Positions 10,445-21,609 of a stretch of 64,000 nt of DNA are shown one piece after another; positions within the stretch are counted from its first letter, which is position 1; each line of letters begins with the position of its first letter. The stretch is taken from NCBI GenBank assembly GCA_963978905.1, contig OZ022257.1:6825155-6889154 (forward strand), read 5' to 3'. Position numbers and translations under genes: made by a program. This DNA comes from Trichostrongylus colubriformis. Its lineage: Eukaryota > Nematoda > Chromadorea > Rhabditida > Trichostrongylidae. The notes beneath the pieces were generated by a model that did not search any database, had not been told where the DNA came from, and saw only the letters and a program-made list of their open reading frames with translations.

Positions 10445-10740
10445 GCGTCTCTAACGCTATGGTTAGAGCGTAGAGAAGTCAGCGCCATCCGAATCGGGTT
10501 AGAATTTGCAAAGAAACGTATGTTAATGAAGCAAATACGTGCTTTTTATCCTATGTTGGCCGAAGCCTTGGGGAGGAAGTTCCCTTCCTCTAGGCTTACG
10601 CGGATACGCGTAAGAGATGTTTAGTCTAGTTGGAGCAAATTCCTCGTTATTTACAAATGGAGAAACAATTTAATGGCATCTAAGTTAATTAGCTGTATCT
10701 GGGCATAAAATAACTCGAAAGTGCCTTTAAGCAGAAATTG
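10445..10740 (+). repeat. Dispersed repeat family M, copy 1
   Basis: Shares an ordered series of words with 23475-23745: GCTATGGTTAGAGCG, TACGCGTAAG, AGCTGTATCTGGGCATAAAA and TAAGCAGAAATTGG. No terminal repeats were identified and the class is unknown. Confidence 0.6.
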
Positions 10741-10789
10741 GTGCGTGTGCGCCTTCGCATTTAATTTCACGGCTTCCTTTTGATTACTG

Positions 10790-10895
10790 TATCCGAGCGT
10801 CGGATCGGAAACTTGTGTACTGTGCACCCTTTCAGTTTTGTTTGTTTGCTTGAACACAACCAAGCCACGCCCACCCAACCGAGTCACACCTCCTT
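10790..10895 (-). repeat. Dispersed repeat family N, copy 1 (inverted)
   Basis: Reverse complement of the start of the repeat at 11025-11210 (GGTTGGGTGGGCGTGG, TTGTGTT, ACAGTG-type words). Together they form a loose inverted pair about 130 bp apart. Confidence 0.55.
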
Positions 10896-11024
10896 AGACG
10901 AATAATTTCCATCGTATAAGCTGCTTACATCATCGAAATAACTGTTTCATCGCATTATCTTCTCCTATCGCAGATTTCCTTCTCTACGTGAACTCCACAT
11001 TGAAAATTTTTTCGTCTGAGACCA

Positions 11025-11210
11025 GGTGTGATTTGGTTGGGTGGGCGTGGGTCGGTTGTGTTGAAGCAGGCACAACACTGTGAGGGTGCACCGTGCAGCT
11101 GCAACAAAAGTGCAGCCTGAGCAGTTATTCAAAAACCTACTTTCCATAAGAAAGAAAGCCACTAATCTGATTGTCGCGTGGTATACCTTTAAAAACCGGG
11201 GCAGTACTGG
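11025..11210 (+). repeat. Dispersed repeat family N, copy 2
   Basis: GGTTGGGTGGGCGTGG, GCACAACACTGTGAGGGT, AAAAACCTACTT and CGCGTGGTATACC occur in the same order at 17080-17260. The class is unknown. Confidence 0.6.
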
Positions 11211-11799
11211 CTGAAATAGGTGGAATGTCATTTTCTTGCAGAAAAAAGTGCGAAAAAAACGCACCAAAGATGCAGAAACTTGCCAAGATTCAGTCTGTTT
11301 GAGCTCCATTTCTTTTTGAAAACCCACGATGCAGAGCTCAATCGAAATGTCATATTCAGAACTTTCTTTATCATACGCTTCTCAGAAGCTCATGGTAATC
11401 GGAGTGACAAGATCTCAGTTTCAGAGAGTTTCTCAGCAGATTCTGTGCTTTTGCCTTCCGATTGTGAGATGGTACTCTATGTGGCAGTTCAGCGGATTTT
11501 ATTGTGATGTTGCGAGGAGTAGGACGAATGTTACTTATTAATGTCTTTATCAAGTGAATATAGAGCAGAATTCGTCTTGCTTGGGACGTTGATGGATCGA
11601 AGAGTGCGGACCACTTATTTTGTGGGTCTGCTTCACCCCGTAGCACTTGAGTAGGGAACGACGTTAGAACTTCGTCTGAGACAGCGAGACGACAAGGGAT
11701 TGTCGTAATCGACGATGATACTCTATCAACGGTTCAAAGATCCTCTCTCGAGGCGGACTCGTGATTCAGGATTTGGAGATGTTTCCTCACGCATTAAGA

Positions 11800-12310
11800 A
11801 CCAGTTGACTGGCGCACACTACTGTGCGCGAAGCACTATGTACGTCAGTAAATCGATCGAAATTGCTCTTTTCATGAGGCGGAGTATTTCAGTGTACGCT
11901 CCGCTCACAGTGGGATTAGCTTAACTTGGTGCATGGGTGCTCCTTACTTCTTGTCCCATGCCTTACCCATCCCAAACTTGTCCCCATCTCCACGGGTTAT
12001 TTTTCATGCCGCCTACCACCACAAATGCTCCGCCCATTGTGCCCACGCATCATTTATGACTTTGAAAAACTCATTCTGATCTTAATCTAACTTTCCCCAC
12101 GTTTGGGGCACATTCGAACCCTATTTAATTTTCGGTATGAAAACGGAACATTCCAGGGTACACCCCGCCCACCGTGGGCGAAGCCTAAGTTGATACATGT
12201 GTGCTACTTACTTCTTGTACCATAACTTACCCATACCATACTTGTCCCCATCTCCACAGTTCGCTTTTCATATAATACCTGATTTCGTGACTGACGGACG
12301 GAGGGACGTT
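11800..12310 (+). repeat. Dispersed repeat family O, copy 1
   Basis: Contains GTGGGCG-rich modules, TCCTTACTTCTTGTCCCATG, GGGGCACATTCGAA and ATTTTCGGTATGAAAACGGA, ending in a GACGGACG run and GTTTTATAT. The same series makes up 19070-19650. Words such as TGGGCGGAG and TTGTGTGCTCC also occur in the satellite at 57355-59860, so the families are related. Confidence 0.6.
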
Positions 12311-12315
12311 TTATA

Positions 12316-12991
12316 TTAGGTTGATCGGAAAATTTTGATAGGGTTGAGATTTTTTTCTATTACTCAGCAAGTAATGCAGGCTAATCATTAATATAATAAA
12401 CATCGTTAGTTATAACATTGTCCCACCTAAAGAGCAGGTCAGCGATTTTCTTCTCCCAGAATTAGGAGGATTAGGAGTCAAAGAAGTCACCGACCACATG
12501 TTCAAGGTAACGAATTTTTTTGCTAGGAAAGCCTCAAGGGGCCGAGACAAGTGGTAATCTGAGGGGGCAGTATCAGGTGAATAGAGTGCATGTGTAACCG
12601 TGTCCCAACCTAGCTCCTCCAATTTTGCACAGGTCTCTTTACCTATGTGAGGGACCCGTGCAAAATTGGAAGAGCTAGGTTGGGACAAGGTTCCACATCC
12701 GTCCTATTCCCCTGACACTGCCCCTTCAGATTACCACTTGTTCCGGGCCCCCAAGGCTTTCCTAGCTAAAAAAAATCGTCAACTATGACCACCTTGGACA
12801 AGTGGTCGGTGACTTCTTTGACCCTAATCCTCCTAATCCTGGGAGAAGAGAATCTTGACCTGCCCGTTGGGTGGGACAGTGTTATAACTAGCGATGGTTA
12901 TTATATTGTTGATTAGCCTGCATTACTCGTTGAGTTGTAAAATAAAATAGAAAAAAATCTCAACCCTATCAAAACTTTTCGATCAACCTAA
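12316..12991. mobile_element. Foldback mariner derivative with long inverted arms
   Basis: The termini TTAGGTTGATCGGAAAA and its complement lie at 12316 and 12991, each next to TA. Two arms of about 315 and 334 bp face each other across a 27-bp loop (12631-12657). Each arm carries the C-terminal part of a mariner transposase, readable as ELGWDTV...YSPDTAPSDYHL on the minus strand (12420-12640) and again on the plus strand (12660-12860). The N-terminal half and the catalytic DD are absent from both arms. It is a palindromic non-autonomous derivative and its transcript would be a long hairpin. Confidence 0.85.
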
Positions 12992-13093
12992 TATATAGTA
13001 GGGATAATATTTCCTCTCTCCCAGAATTACTGGCGAAGGTTTATGAAATCAGTCGAAATTTTTCGAATGAAGGGAATCATGGTGGAATACAAC

Positions 13094-13438
13094 GAAACGA
13101 CGTGTTTATAATTTTCTAGTGTGCCAACGAGGTTGTTAGGTGGAAACTTTATTATCGGCCTAACGTTTCGACCAGATCGTCTTCCTCAAAGGCCAATCCA
13201 CCACCGCGAGAGTGGAACGCCGCCACTCCGTGTCAGTTCACTGACGACAACTGACACGGAGTGGCGGCGTTCCACTCTCGCGGTGGTGGATTGGCCTTTG
13301 AGGAAGACGATCTGGTCGAAACGTTAGGCCGATAATAAAGTTTCCACCTAACAACCTCGTTGGCACACTAGAAAATTATAAACAACTTCAATGCCGAGGT
13401 TTCAAGATGAGAGAAGTTGGAATTTGAAACGACGTGTT
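13094..13438. mobile_element. Palindromic insertion of Penelope-like terminal sequence with 13-bp target duplication
   Basis: Two perfect 136-bp arms (13103-13238 and 13249-13384) surround a 10-bp loop. The arm sequence is the same as the terminal region of the Penelope-like element at 55877-56150 (CTAGTGTGCCAACGAGG, CGTTTCGACCAGATCG, CCACCGCGAGAGTGGAACG), minus the internal stretch 55965-56090. GAAACGACGTGTT occurs at 13094-13106 and again at 13426-13438, an apparent target duplication. A 41-bp tail (13385-13425) is present on the right only. It has no coding sequence. Confidence 0.85.
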
Positions 13439-14428
13439 GTTATTAATGGATGAGGCATACTACATGCTGTTGTTATATAGTAATTATAGTCAGAGCTCGT
13501 TGTTTACATTACTCGTTGGCAGTGTGAAGCTTATAACAGGAGATCATCGTATAACGAACAAACACTCACTTCCGTTGTCCATTCGAAAATTTTTTTTCGA
13601 AACTCGATTTTGCACCATTTTTTAGGGGAGATCTTAAGTTTGCTACATTCCAAATTCTGCATTACGCACCGACAACGACCGTACCTTACTGAGAAAACAT
13701 AAAACCAAAAAAAAATCACGTCGTCTATTACAATAGTACGAGGTAATAAATGATACCCATTATAATCAGGAGTTGCATAAGTGCAATCATTTGGTCGAGC
13801 AGCTGTCTCGTAGCTGATATCCGCCGTCAACCATTCAGTCATAAATGTCGCAACATTGATCTCTCAGCACGAGACAATTTTGATTCCATTCGAATTCTCA
13901 AAGATTTTCGAACAGAAAATTCAGATTTTTATCGGAATGACTGATTCGAATTACGAAAAATTCGAATTTAATTACATTTGTTTTGTTCATGTGTATTTGA
14001 CTAACACCTATAATAGGCAGCAAGGGTTGAATGCTCTCAACAAACACTTATTAGGAGCAGAAAAGTAGAAATTTCGAATAAACATTCATAGATTTGTCTG
14101 CGATTGTTTACATACTCTTCCGATCTCTGCGATTCTGAAGCTGCCTGTATCTGGGAATTTTGAGTTCTTCTTTTGACACAGATTTATATTGAACATTTTG
14201 TTAGTCTATAACGTTACCGAGACTATATTTCACCACTCCAGTCTGAATGCCCAGACGTTTATACCTAGCCTTCAAATCGTCCAATACCGTTTGTTGCACT
14301 TGGCCACCCAGGACCGCCTTTTCTTGAGGTCACGTGAAACCGTCGATTTGTGAAGGTTAAAGCTCTCAGGACGTTTTCGGATATGGAAAAAACATATGTG
14401 TCCATCATGGATGTGTAGCGTTTGGATC
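13439..14428. other. Intergenic DNA without a recognisable gene
   Basis: AT-rich sequence with scattered short open frames only; nothing supportable. Confidence 0.45.
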
Positions 14429-14429
14429 G

Positions 14430-14893
14430 TGGATCCCCGCGGCGCGCGGCGATTTTCGGGCGACTTCAACGCTGCGTAGTACGGTACTCGCAACGCAGCT
14501 TTCAATGGGGCGCAAATGTTGCGCCCGCGCTTCATACGTTGCCTTGTCCTTTGTACAAACTGGGGTGGGTGAAAACTCCAAATAGATGAAACGTAACCAT
14601 AAACTCTGATTAGCGAACCCGACTAGAAGAAAAAAGACTGTTCGAAGAAGCGGCAGTAGGTGAAATAATAGCGCTTCAGTGCAAAACCCAACTTGTATAA
14701 ACAAAATAGGTGCTACTATAATGGGGGGGGGGGGGGGGGGGAAGTGGGAGGAGGGGGGGGGGGTGACAGTTTGCTGAATGTTGAACAGTACCGTTAGTTT
14801 TACATGATTATACAGGTATTGTATGTCATCTTGTATGTGCTAGTTGATTGAAGTCGCCCGAAATTTGCCGCGCGCGGCGATCCACGATCCTAA
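14430..14893. repeat. Inverted repeat pair enclosing poly-G tract
   Basis: GGATCGTGGATC and GATTTTCGGGCGACTTCAA at 14430-14470 return as reverse complement at 14845-14890. The arms are about 40 bp and GC-rich. Between them is a 19-bp pure G run (near 14724-14742) followed by a second G-rich stretch to 14764. It is probably a non-autonomous DNA element; no target duplication was established. Confidence 0.55.
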
Positions 14894-16789
14894 CGCCCGT
14901 CTCCCGTCCATCATAGTACCAGAAAAATTGGTTTGCGTTTCAATGTCACTTTTGGGCAAAAAGTAAACTTTTGTACAACTAAGCAGTCAGGTCCGCAGTC
15001 AATAGAAAAGTAATCTCAGTTGAAGTCTCATCTGTAGGGGTGTCCTGTCAATTGTTTTGTTATTGCTTGCTCTGCTAATCAAAAAGCGTGGTGCCAAAAT
15101 CCTAGCTACTTTTTGAAGGAAAAGGCAACAGGGAGATACCTTATCCTCTATATGCGAAAATATGTAGTGACATTTTTTGAGCACTTTATAATCTCACAAT
15201 ACGAAGAAATTGTGGTTTGATACTGGTGCAACAAAGTGTGTTGCTCCTTGGCCACCCAGGAATGGTTTTGGGTCAGCAGTGGAATAATTTGCATCGTTTG
15301 ATTTAGGTGAAATATTCAACGGAAGCACCATTCCACGAGGCTCATAGGTGGTAAGCATTTCTTAAAAACACTTTAAACATGAAATTCAGAAGCATTCTAG
15401 CCAGCAACACATTAAAAACCTTTGTTCACCCGTTGCCCGTCACTACACCACTTTTACGGATTTCAATGAAAAACATTTTCTGGAAGTTTTTTACATGGTG
15501 GGCGTGTCTAGGCGACATTTTACACATGGAATTTCAACATTCCAGCCAAAACATGAAAAGTCGTTTCACTCGATCGTTTCAATTTCACCCCGCCATGAGC
15601 TACTATGAAAGTTGTTAGGGGACCATTAAAAATTAATGACTGTTTCTTGTTGTAAAAGAAGTAGAACCCACATTCTGTCTCTTTCTCCCTTGAAAATGAA
15701 AGTAGAACAGGTGCTATGTAAAACGGTGGTGAAGGAAGCTGATATGAGCGGAGCAATAGGAGCAACCTTTTTCAAAGTTGGTTATTGCTACGGACGTATT
15801 TTCTCGCTCGTTGCATCATCGATGCATCGATCTAAGATGCGCGTACTTGGGAGGCGTGGCGGCCGCAAGCTGCACATGGCAGTCTCGGCGGGAGGGTTTA
15901 TCAACCCACGTAGTATCAGTTGACCAGCGAAGGCCTTGTTAATTATGGAGCCCCTATCATGAATTTGGCTCCCATCGTTTCCTTTGTTTCTAGCTCTTGA
16001 GGGACATATCCACTTTTCTAGTTATCTAGTTTGTCTTCGAACATATTTCGAAACAAACCTTACCATCTTTGCTTTTCACAGTGATTTTTTGCTAATTAAA
16101 AATTTCTATTTGCGAGATAAACTGATCAAGGAAAAGTGGAAATACGGTACTTTTATGGTGAAAAACCGTTCCAAATTTATTTTCTGAATAACTTGCTGAT
16201 AATGTAATGATAGCCGTGTGAGGGAAGTCGTTAATAATTTTAATCATCTCATTTACGATTGTTCCACTTCTTTGTCGTTGTCGGCTATTACTTTACGGTA
16301 ATAATGCGGCATTCAAACGAAGGTATTTATCTTGGTCGTATGAACACAGACATGCCTAATTACGTCATGGTAGGTTGTCACTTTTTTCCATACTCTAATT
16401 AGTAGTTGCTCTTATCTACGCTACTATATGAAAAATTTCTTGTGTTCTACTAGAAGGTTCTCAGAAATACATTCTGAATTCAGCCAGTTTAATAAATCAA
16501 GTTTCTTACCTCGCGGTGTTATTACTTGCTACTATGTTTAGATAGTTGAATAAATCTATTTTATTTCACAAGTACGTACAAGAAATATAAGAATATATTC
16601 TATACTTTCCTCGTTTTCTGTGCTACCGTACTGCTTCAGATCTACATGCTTTTGATGTCGCATTGCATCCATATTTTGCACAGGCTAAATAGCAGTGGTG
16701 GTGGATCAATTGAAAGAATGTTTCGGAGAAATTGAGTTTTTTTTTCACCCCAAATTCTCAAAGTAACATCTGAGTGGTTCGGATTGCCA
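14894..16789. other. Intergenic DNA without a recognisable gene
   Basis: No convincing coding sequence. A short word, TTGGCCACCCAGGA, occurs at about 14300 and 15250 but no element could be outlined. Confidence 0.4.
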
Positions 16790-16940
16790 GAGAACTCTAA
16801 GGAGAAAGAGCAACGATCATGTGGTGAGGGACGCGGAGTGAAAAGCAAATCAACCTTGAGCGCGAAAATTTGAACTGCGTTCTGCCCGCCGACAGTTGTT
16901 CGAATGTTGTTCGGCGGGAGTTGAAACAATTACTACTTTT
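16790..16940 (+). repeat. Foldback-family B fragment
   Basis: AGGGACGCGGAGTG, GCGAAAATTTGAACT and GGCGGGAGTTGAAAC match the right half of the copy at 33567-33870. Confidence 0.5.
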
Positions 16941-17079
16941 CCAGCTTTTCGATATCTGCATTGAAACGGAAGGGGATTCGGACGGAATTTCTTCGTCGTT
17001 TTAGTGTTAAGAGTAGATAATTCAATGAAACAGCCACTTCGATAACGAAGACAGCTACCAAATTAGTGATCATTCGTCT

Positions 17080-17260
17080 GAGGGGTGTGGTTTGGTTGGA
17101 TGGGCGTGGCCTGGTTGTGTTCAAGCGGGTGCAACACCGTGAGGGTTCTCCGTTCAGCTCAAACAAAAGTTACCAGTTATCCAAGAACCTACTTGCGTCA
17201 AGAAACTAAGTCATCAGTTTGATTCATGCGTGGTGCGAAATGTTCTGCCATACCCATTGC
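17080..17260 (+). repeat. Dispersed repeat family N, copy 3
   Basis: Same ordered words as 11025-11210: GGTTGGATGGGCGTGG, GTGCAACACCGTGAGGGT, AGAACCTACTT, GCGTGGTGCGAAA. Confidence 0.6.
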
Positions 17261-17539
17261 ATCAAGGCCTGGGGAACCAATCTTCACCCTATTTAGCAGG
17301 CTTAAGACTACTGGTCTAGGATGTAGTCCCCAAGAAGTGGACGTCAGGACACTGCAATTAGCTCACGTCGTGTGAAGAGGCCGCGGTCACGCCCCCTAGC
17401 GTGCGGTTAACGGGACCAGCAGGGCATTTGAAGTGCGCGGCGACATGAGTTGCGTGGTGTGGTGACCTAGTTGGACAGTCTGGCGCTCATCTGTTACATG
17501 TGGGAACAGGACCGCGTACGACTGCACCAATTTCCGTAC

Positions 17540-19030
17540 CCACTAATTCTATTATTATGCGTTACTGTTCCAGTATAACGTTACCAGTTGAGCTATCGCA
17601 CAGTACTGCGCGAATAACATCATAGAATAAGTAGTATGGAAAAGGTCAACATTGTACCAACCGATCGAAGATGTCCATATCGCATAACTTCACACGATGA
17701 TAAGCGCAGTACTGAGCGCTAGCTGGTCTCTACAAACATCTATCACTATTTGAAATAACACGTAGTTTAACGGTCATAACATTTCCTTTCATTTTATCGG
17801 AGTACGAAGTCCTCTTAGTTGCTAAGCATTTGGTGCTTGAGCTCAGTCATTTACCACTGCATATCGCTTCAATGAAGGAGGTCAGCACTTTCCGGAGGTC
17901 CTGATGATTTAGCGGTCGGTTCTCCCTGTTGCAGTGCTATCGATGATCGATGTAAGTGGATCACAAGTGAAATGTGTTTATCCACTACACATAGAACACT
18001 TTGGTTGAAGTGGTCACTATCAGGAGTTTAGATAGTTTAGGGATCGACAGTTTCGTGTCCGATTGCATCGACTGGTAGCAAATTGTTCACTTGCTGCGCA
18101 TCTGATTCGTACACGTTGGTGGTAGATCCATTTGCCAGTCATCGATAGTTATCGTTCTCAGTAACATATCACTATTTTGAAATTTACATAGTCTTGCGGT
18201 CGATTCCCATCATTATTGCTGGTAGCGCACAAGAAAATAAATCATTTGTCTTGCTATCATAAATCTAGGTGGCATCTTGATCATTCATGTAGATTGCAAT
18301 ATCGAAAGACGCGCTTCATTATTTGGAGGGCCAGGCAATTCAGCGGTCGATACATCGGCGGCAGATATAAGAACAAAAAGAACAACTCAATGGCACTGAG
18401 CTTCAGACGCATTTACTATGTAAGTGTAGGCGGTGTACCGGACCTCATTCCATCTGCGCTAATGGCTCTCGTCAGCGTTAATCAGTCGCTATCAAATTCA
18501 AACGTTACCGTAAAGGTACCCATACCACCCCTTACAACAGCTATGAGTGTGGACAATCCACTGCCTAACGAGATAGGAAACGGATACGGCGACATTTGCC
18601 TTTTAACGCTCTTTATCTGATCTTATCGACCGTTATCAATCTGGAACTATCACCATAAATGTCTTCTTCACACCCCTCAAAACACCGATGAGTGTCAGCG
18701 CTCTAGGATTTACCCGGAAGTAGAAACGGATTTGGCGACATCTGGCTTCTGACGCTTTTCGTAAAGCCTTATCAATCACTGTCAATTTGGATCATTATTG
18801 TATCCGTCCTACCTCTCTGAAAACTTATGAGCATCGGCGCTCTGGGGTCAACCTGAAAGGCAAAACGATTCTGGCGACATTCGCCTTTTGCGCTCCTTAC
18901 CAGCCCTTATCAGTTGTTATCGAACCGGTCCCCACCACTAGTGTCCTGTCCCTGTGCCACCCCCTACATCATCTGCGAAAATCAAGGTTCCAGCTCTGCT
19001 GCGACGTGAGATATGAATTGCGTGACAAAC
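17540..19030 (+). repeat. Decayed tandem array related to the 145-bp satellite
   Basis: From about 18420 to 19030 degenerate units of about 145 bp can be seen (GGCGACATTTGCCTTTTAAC, GGCGACATCTGGCTTCTGAC, GGCGACATTCGCCTTTTGCG). The last ends AGCTCTGCTGCGACGTGAGA, matching the homogeneous array at 59985-60575. Upstream, TTTAGCGGTCG-like words recur every 120-165 bp from about 17770. The earlier part is less certain. Confidence 0.55.
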
Positions 19031-19059
19031 AGACACACACACACGGACAGACAGATATA

Positions 19060-19650
19060 CTGAGCGGATTATATATAACCAGTTGGTTGGCGCGCACTAC
19101 TACACGTAATACCATGGGCGTCAGTAGGTCCATCAGCCCTGATTCTTTTATAAAATTCACTCTCAGATTGTAACACGCTCCGCCCATTGTGGGCGGGTCT
19201 CCGCTCACTTTGAATGTGTTCAAGGTAGTATGGACATAGGTTGTTCCTACCTAGTTTTCCCTGGTATCAAGGCTGCGTTCTGACCTGATTGTGAGTTTTT
19301 GTTGAGAGAATCGCCCACTCGAGGTGCGCTCCGCTCGCTGTGCCCAGCCTCTTTCATGACTTTCGAGAACTTATTCCTGATCCTTTATACATCATTTCCT
19401 CATGCTTGGGGCACATTCGAAGCCAATTAACAATTTTCGGTCTGAAAACGGAACGTTCCCCTGCACGCACCGCCCACCGTAGGAGGAGCTTAACTTGGTC
19501 CATGTGTGCTCCTTACTTCTTGTCCCATGTTCTACCCAGACCACCCTTGTTCCCTTCTCCTTAGGTGGTTTTTCATGTAATACCTGATTTCGCGACAGAG
19601 AGACGGACGTACAGACAGACGAGCGTTTTAGATATATGTAGTAGGGATAA
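19060..19650 (+). repeat. Dispersed repeat family O, copy 2
   Basis: Repeats the module order of 11800-12310, ending in GACGTACAGACAGACGAGCG then TTTTAGATATATGTAGTAGG. It lies directly after the decayed 145-bp array, the same neighbour order as in 57355-60660. Confidence 0.6.
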
Positions 19651-20478
19651 GATTATTGTCTCTTATAATATTGTTGTGTATTACATGTGGTCAACATCAT
19701 TCTTGGAAAACTCCCTTTGTTCGATTTATGTTTTATCAACAGTGATGCCATTATGAGAGGGCTTAATACGATGTTTATGCTTCACTGGTCTCAGTCTCAT
19801 CAAAACACAGCTTGAGAGGGCATAAAGAGTGGGAGGAGTGGGGTGTGCTCGAGCTTACTACTTTCTCCTTCCTTTCTCGAGTTCAACATACGAAGTACAA
19901 AGCACATGACATGCTTCTCAGTGATTAGCATACCTAATTATCACCTGTAGCGCTCGATTGAGTTCTTCTCCTCGTGCCTTCAGATTACTCTCATCTTTTC
20001 TGATTCCCACAATGTGAAGGTAGTTGTTTTTCTTCAGCAAGTAGCAGCTCATGCAGAGCCCATTTGATCTTGAAGTTTTTTGATCGCTCATCAGACGATG
20101 CTATGAATAACATGGCTTATTGTTTGACTTCTTGATTTTACTGTAATCTTTGCTATTTCCAAAAACTGAGGTTGTTATAATCTTTGATTTTTCTAAATTT
20201 AGTTTGATACTTTTTCAATTTTGTGAACTTAGTTTGACCTTTATCTGATTGCTTGGAAGAGTCCATTGTCTGAAGAGGTCTCGTTTTTGAATAGTATTGT
20301 TCGAAAAGTTCTCAGCGTTTTGTGTTATTATTTTTGTACATTCGTCGCTGAATAAAAGCTCATTCGCCCTTGCTTCTCAGTAGTACGTCCTGAGGAGAAT
20401 TTTTTGCGCTATCTGATGGTATAATCGCCGTGTACCACTGCTTGATAAACCTTCTTTTTCCGAGGTTTTTTTTGAAGC

Positions 20479-21430
20479 ATGTTAAAAGAGCAACTTCGGA
20501 CGATGCTTTTCTTCAACTACAAATTGGGTCAATCCACAGTCGAGAGAGCTCGACAAACTATCCAGGTGTGGGGGCCTAATAGCGTTGGAGAAAGCACCGT
20601 GCGACTATGGTTCAACAAACTCCGTTCTGCAGATTTCAGCCTTGAAGATGAACCTCGTAGCGGTCGACCTAAAGCAAGACCTGGCGAGGACCTTAAAGGA
20701 ATCGTCCACGGAAAATGAGTTTTTGTGTTACCCATATATTTATGTTGTATTTGCCTAATGTTGGCCTCATGCAAAATTTCACGCGAAAAAATGTGAATCT
20801 GGCTGAAATACAGCACCACAAAGTGCGGTCCAGTGGGCGGGGCCTCCGTGTAAAAGCCTCCTCCCGACTTCCGCCGCCGTTGGGAACGGAGAGTAGGACT
20901 GTTTACGTAACCTCCTGTTCCTACAATGCGTCTCCGACCACGGCGGACGCGGTACGAGGCTTTTCTCTTAGGCCCCGCCCACTGGGACCGCACTTTGTGG
21001 TGCTGTATCTCAGCCAGATTCACGTTTTTTCGCGTGAAATTTTGCATGAGGCCAACATTAGGCAAATACAACATAAATATATGGGTAACACAAAAACTCA
21101 TTTTCCGTGGACGATTCCTGTAAGGTGTTTGTGAAGACTAACCATTCCAAACCGTTTGAGATATTCAGAAAAGCTAGGCGTTAGCAATCCCACTGTTGCG
21201 GATGGACTGAAACGCATTGAGAAGGTGAAAAACTCGACCTCCACAATTCGAGTGGTCGGCAGCCGACGAACCACCGAGGCAGTTTCCAAAGTCTAAATCT
21301 TACGAAAAAAAGATTATGGTCAGAGTAAGGTGGTTATCGGCTGGTGTTATCCACTATAACATTTTGTAACGTGGTCAAACCATCACAGCAGAGTCCTACT
21401 GTGGATAAATCGACGAAATGTAACGAAAAC
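20479..21430 (+). pseudogene. Mariner transposase N-terminal relic
   Basis: 20479-20696 encodes the usual mariner/SETMAR-type helix-turn-helix pair: LRTMLFFNYKLGQS, then VGESTVRLWFNKLRS, then FSLEDEPRSGRPK. The frame runs a few codons into MITE A1 (to GIVHGK stop). After the MITE, other frames give EKLGVSNPTVADGLKRIEKV (about 21165-21225) and pieces matching the IMVSVWW and ESYCG regions. Stops and frameshifts are frequent and the catalytic aspartates are not intact. It is a dead transposase, split by a later insertion. Confidence 0.75.
20697..21119. mobile_element. Foldback MITE family A, copy A1
   Basis: A 423-bp palindrome-like element with termini AGGAATCGTCCACGG and its complement. Arms of about 170 bp include TTTATGTTGTATTTGCCTAA, TTTCACGCGAAAAAA and AGTGGGCGGGGCC. 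It lies inside the mariner transposase relic and is therefore younger than it. Flanks TTAA (left) and GTAA (right) hint at a TTAA-like target. Confidence 0.85.
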
Positions 21431-21609
21431 TGCATCAGCTGCTCAACCACTCAGTTTTTTCTTCAATGGAATTTGTCGACTGCTGTCACATTGGCAAAAA
21501 TGCGCTGATTCGAAAAGTGCTCATCTCGATTAGATACGATGTGTATTAAAGAAGTTATGATCGTTCAAAGCGAAACACTCAAAACGCTGAGAACTTTCCG
21601 GACAACTCA

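Larger units (their letters stand above)
20297..21609 (+). mobile_element. Mariner element relic, interrupted by foldback MITE A1
   Basis: Imperfect inverted ends (AAGTTCTCAGCGTTTTG near 20305-20322 and its complement near 21570-21600) enclose an N-terminal mariner transposase. A 423-bp foldback MITE sits inside it. Without that insert the relic is about 890 bp, shorter than a 1.3-kb mariner, so further sequence has been lost. Confidence 0.7.

Noticed and set aside
20529..21101. 190-codon minus-strand frame, and similar frames at 47172-47640
   Set aside because: They run through the arms of family A foldback MITEs and appear on both strands because the arms are complementary.
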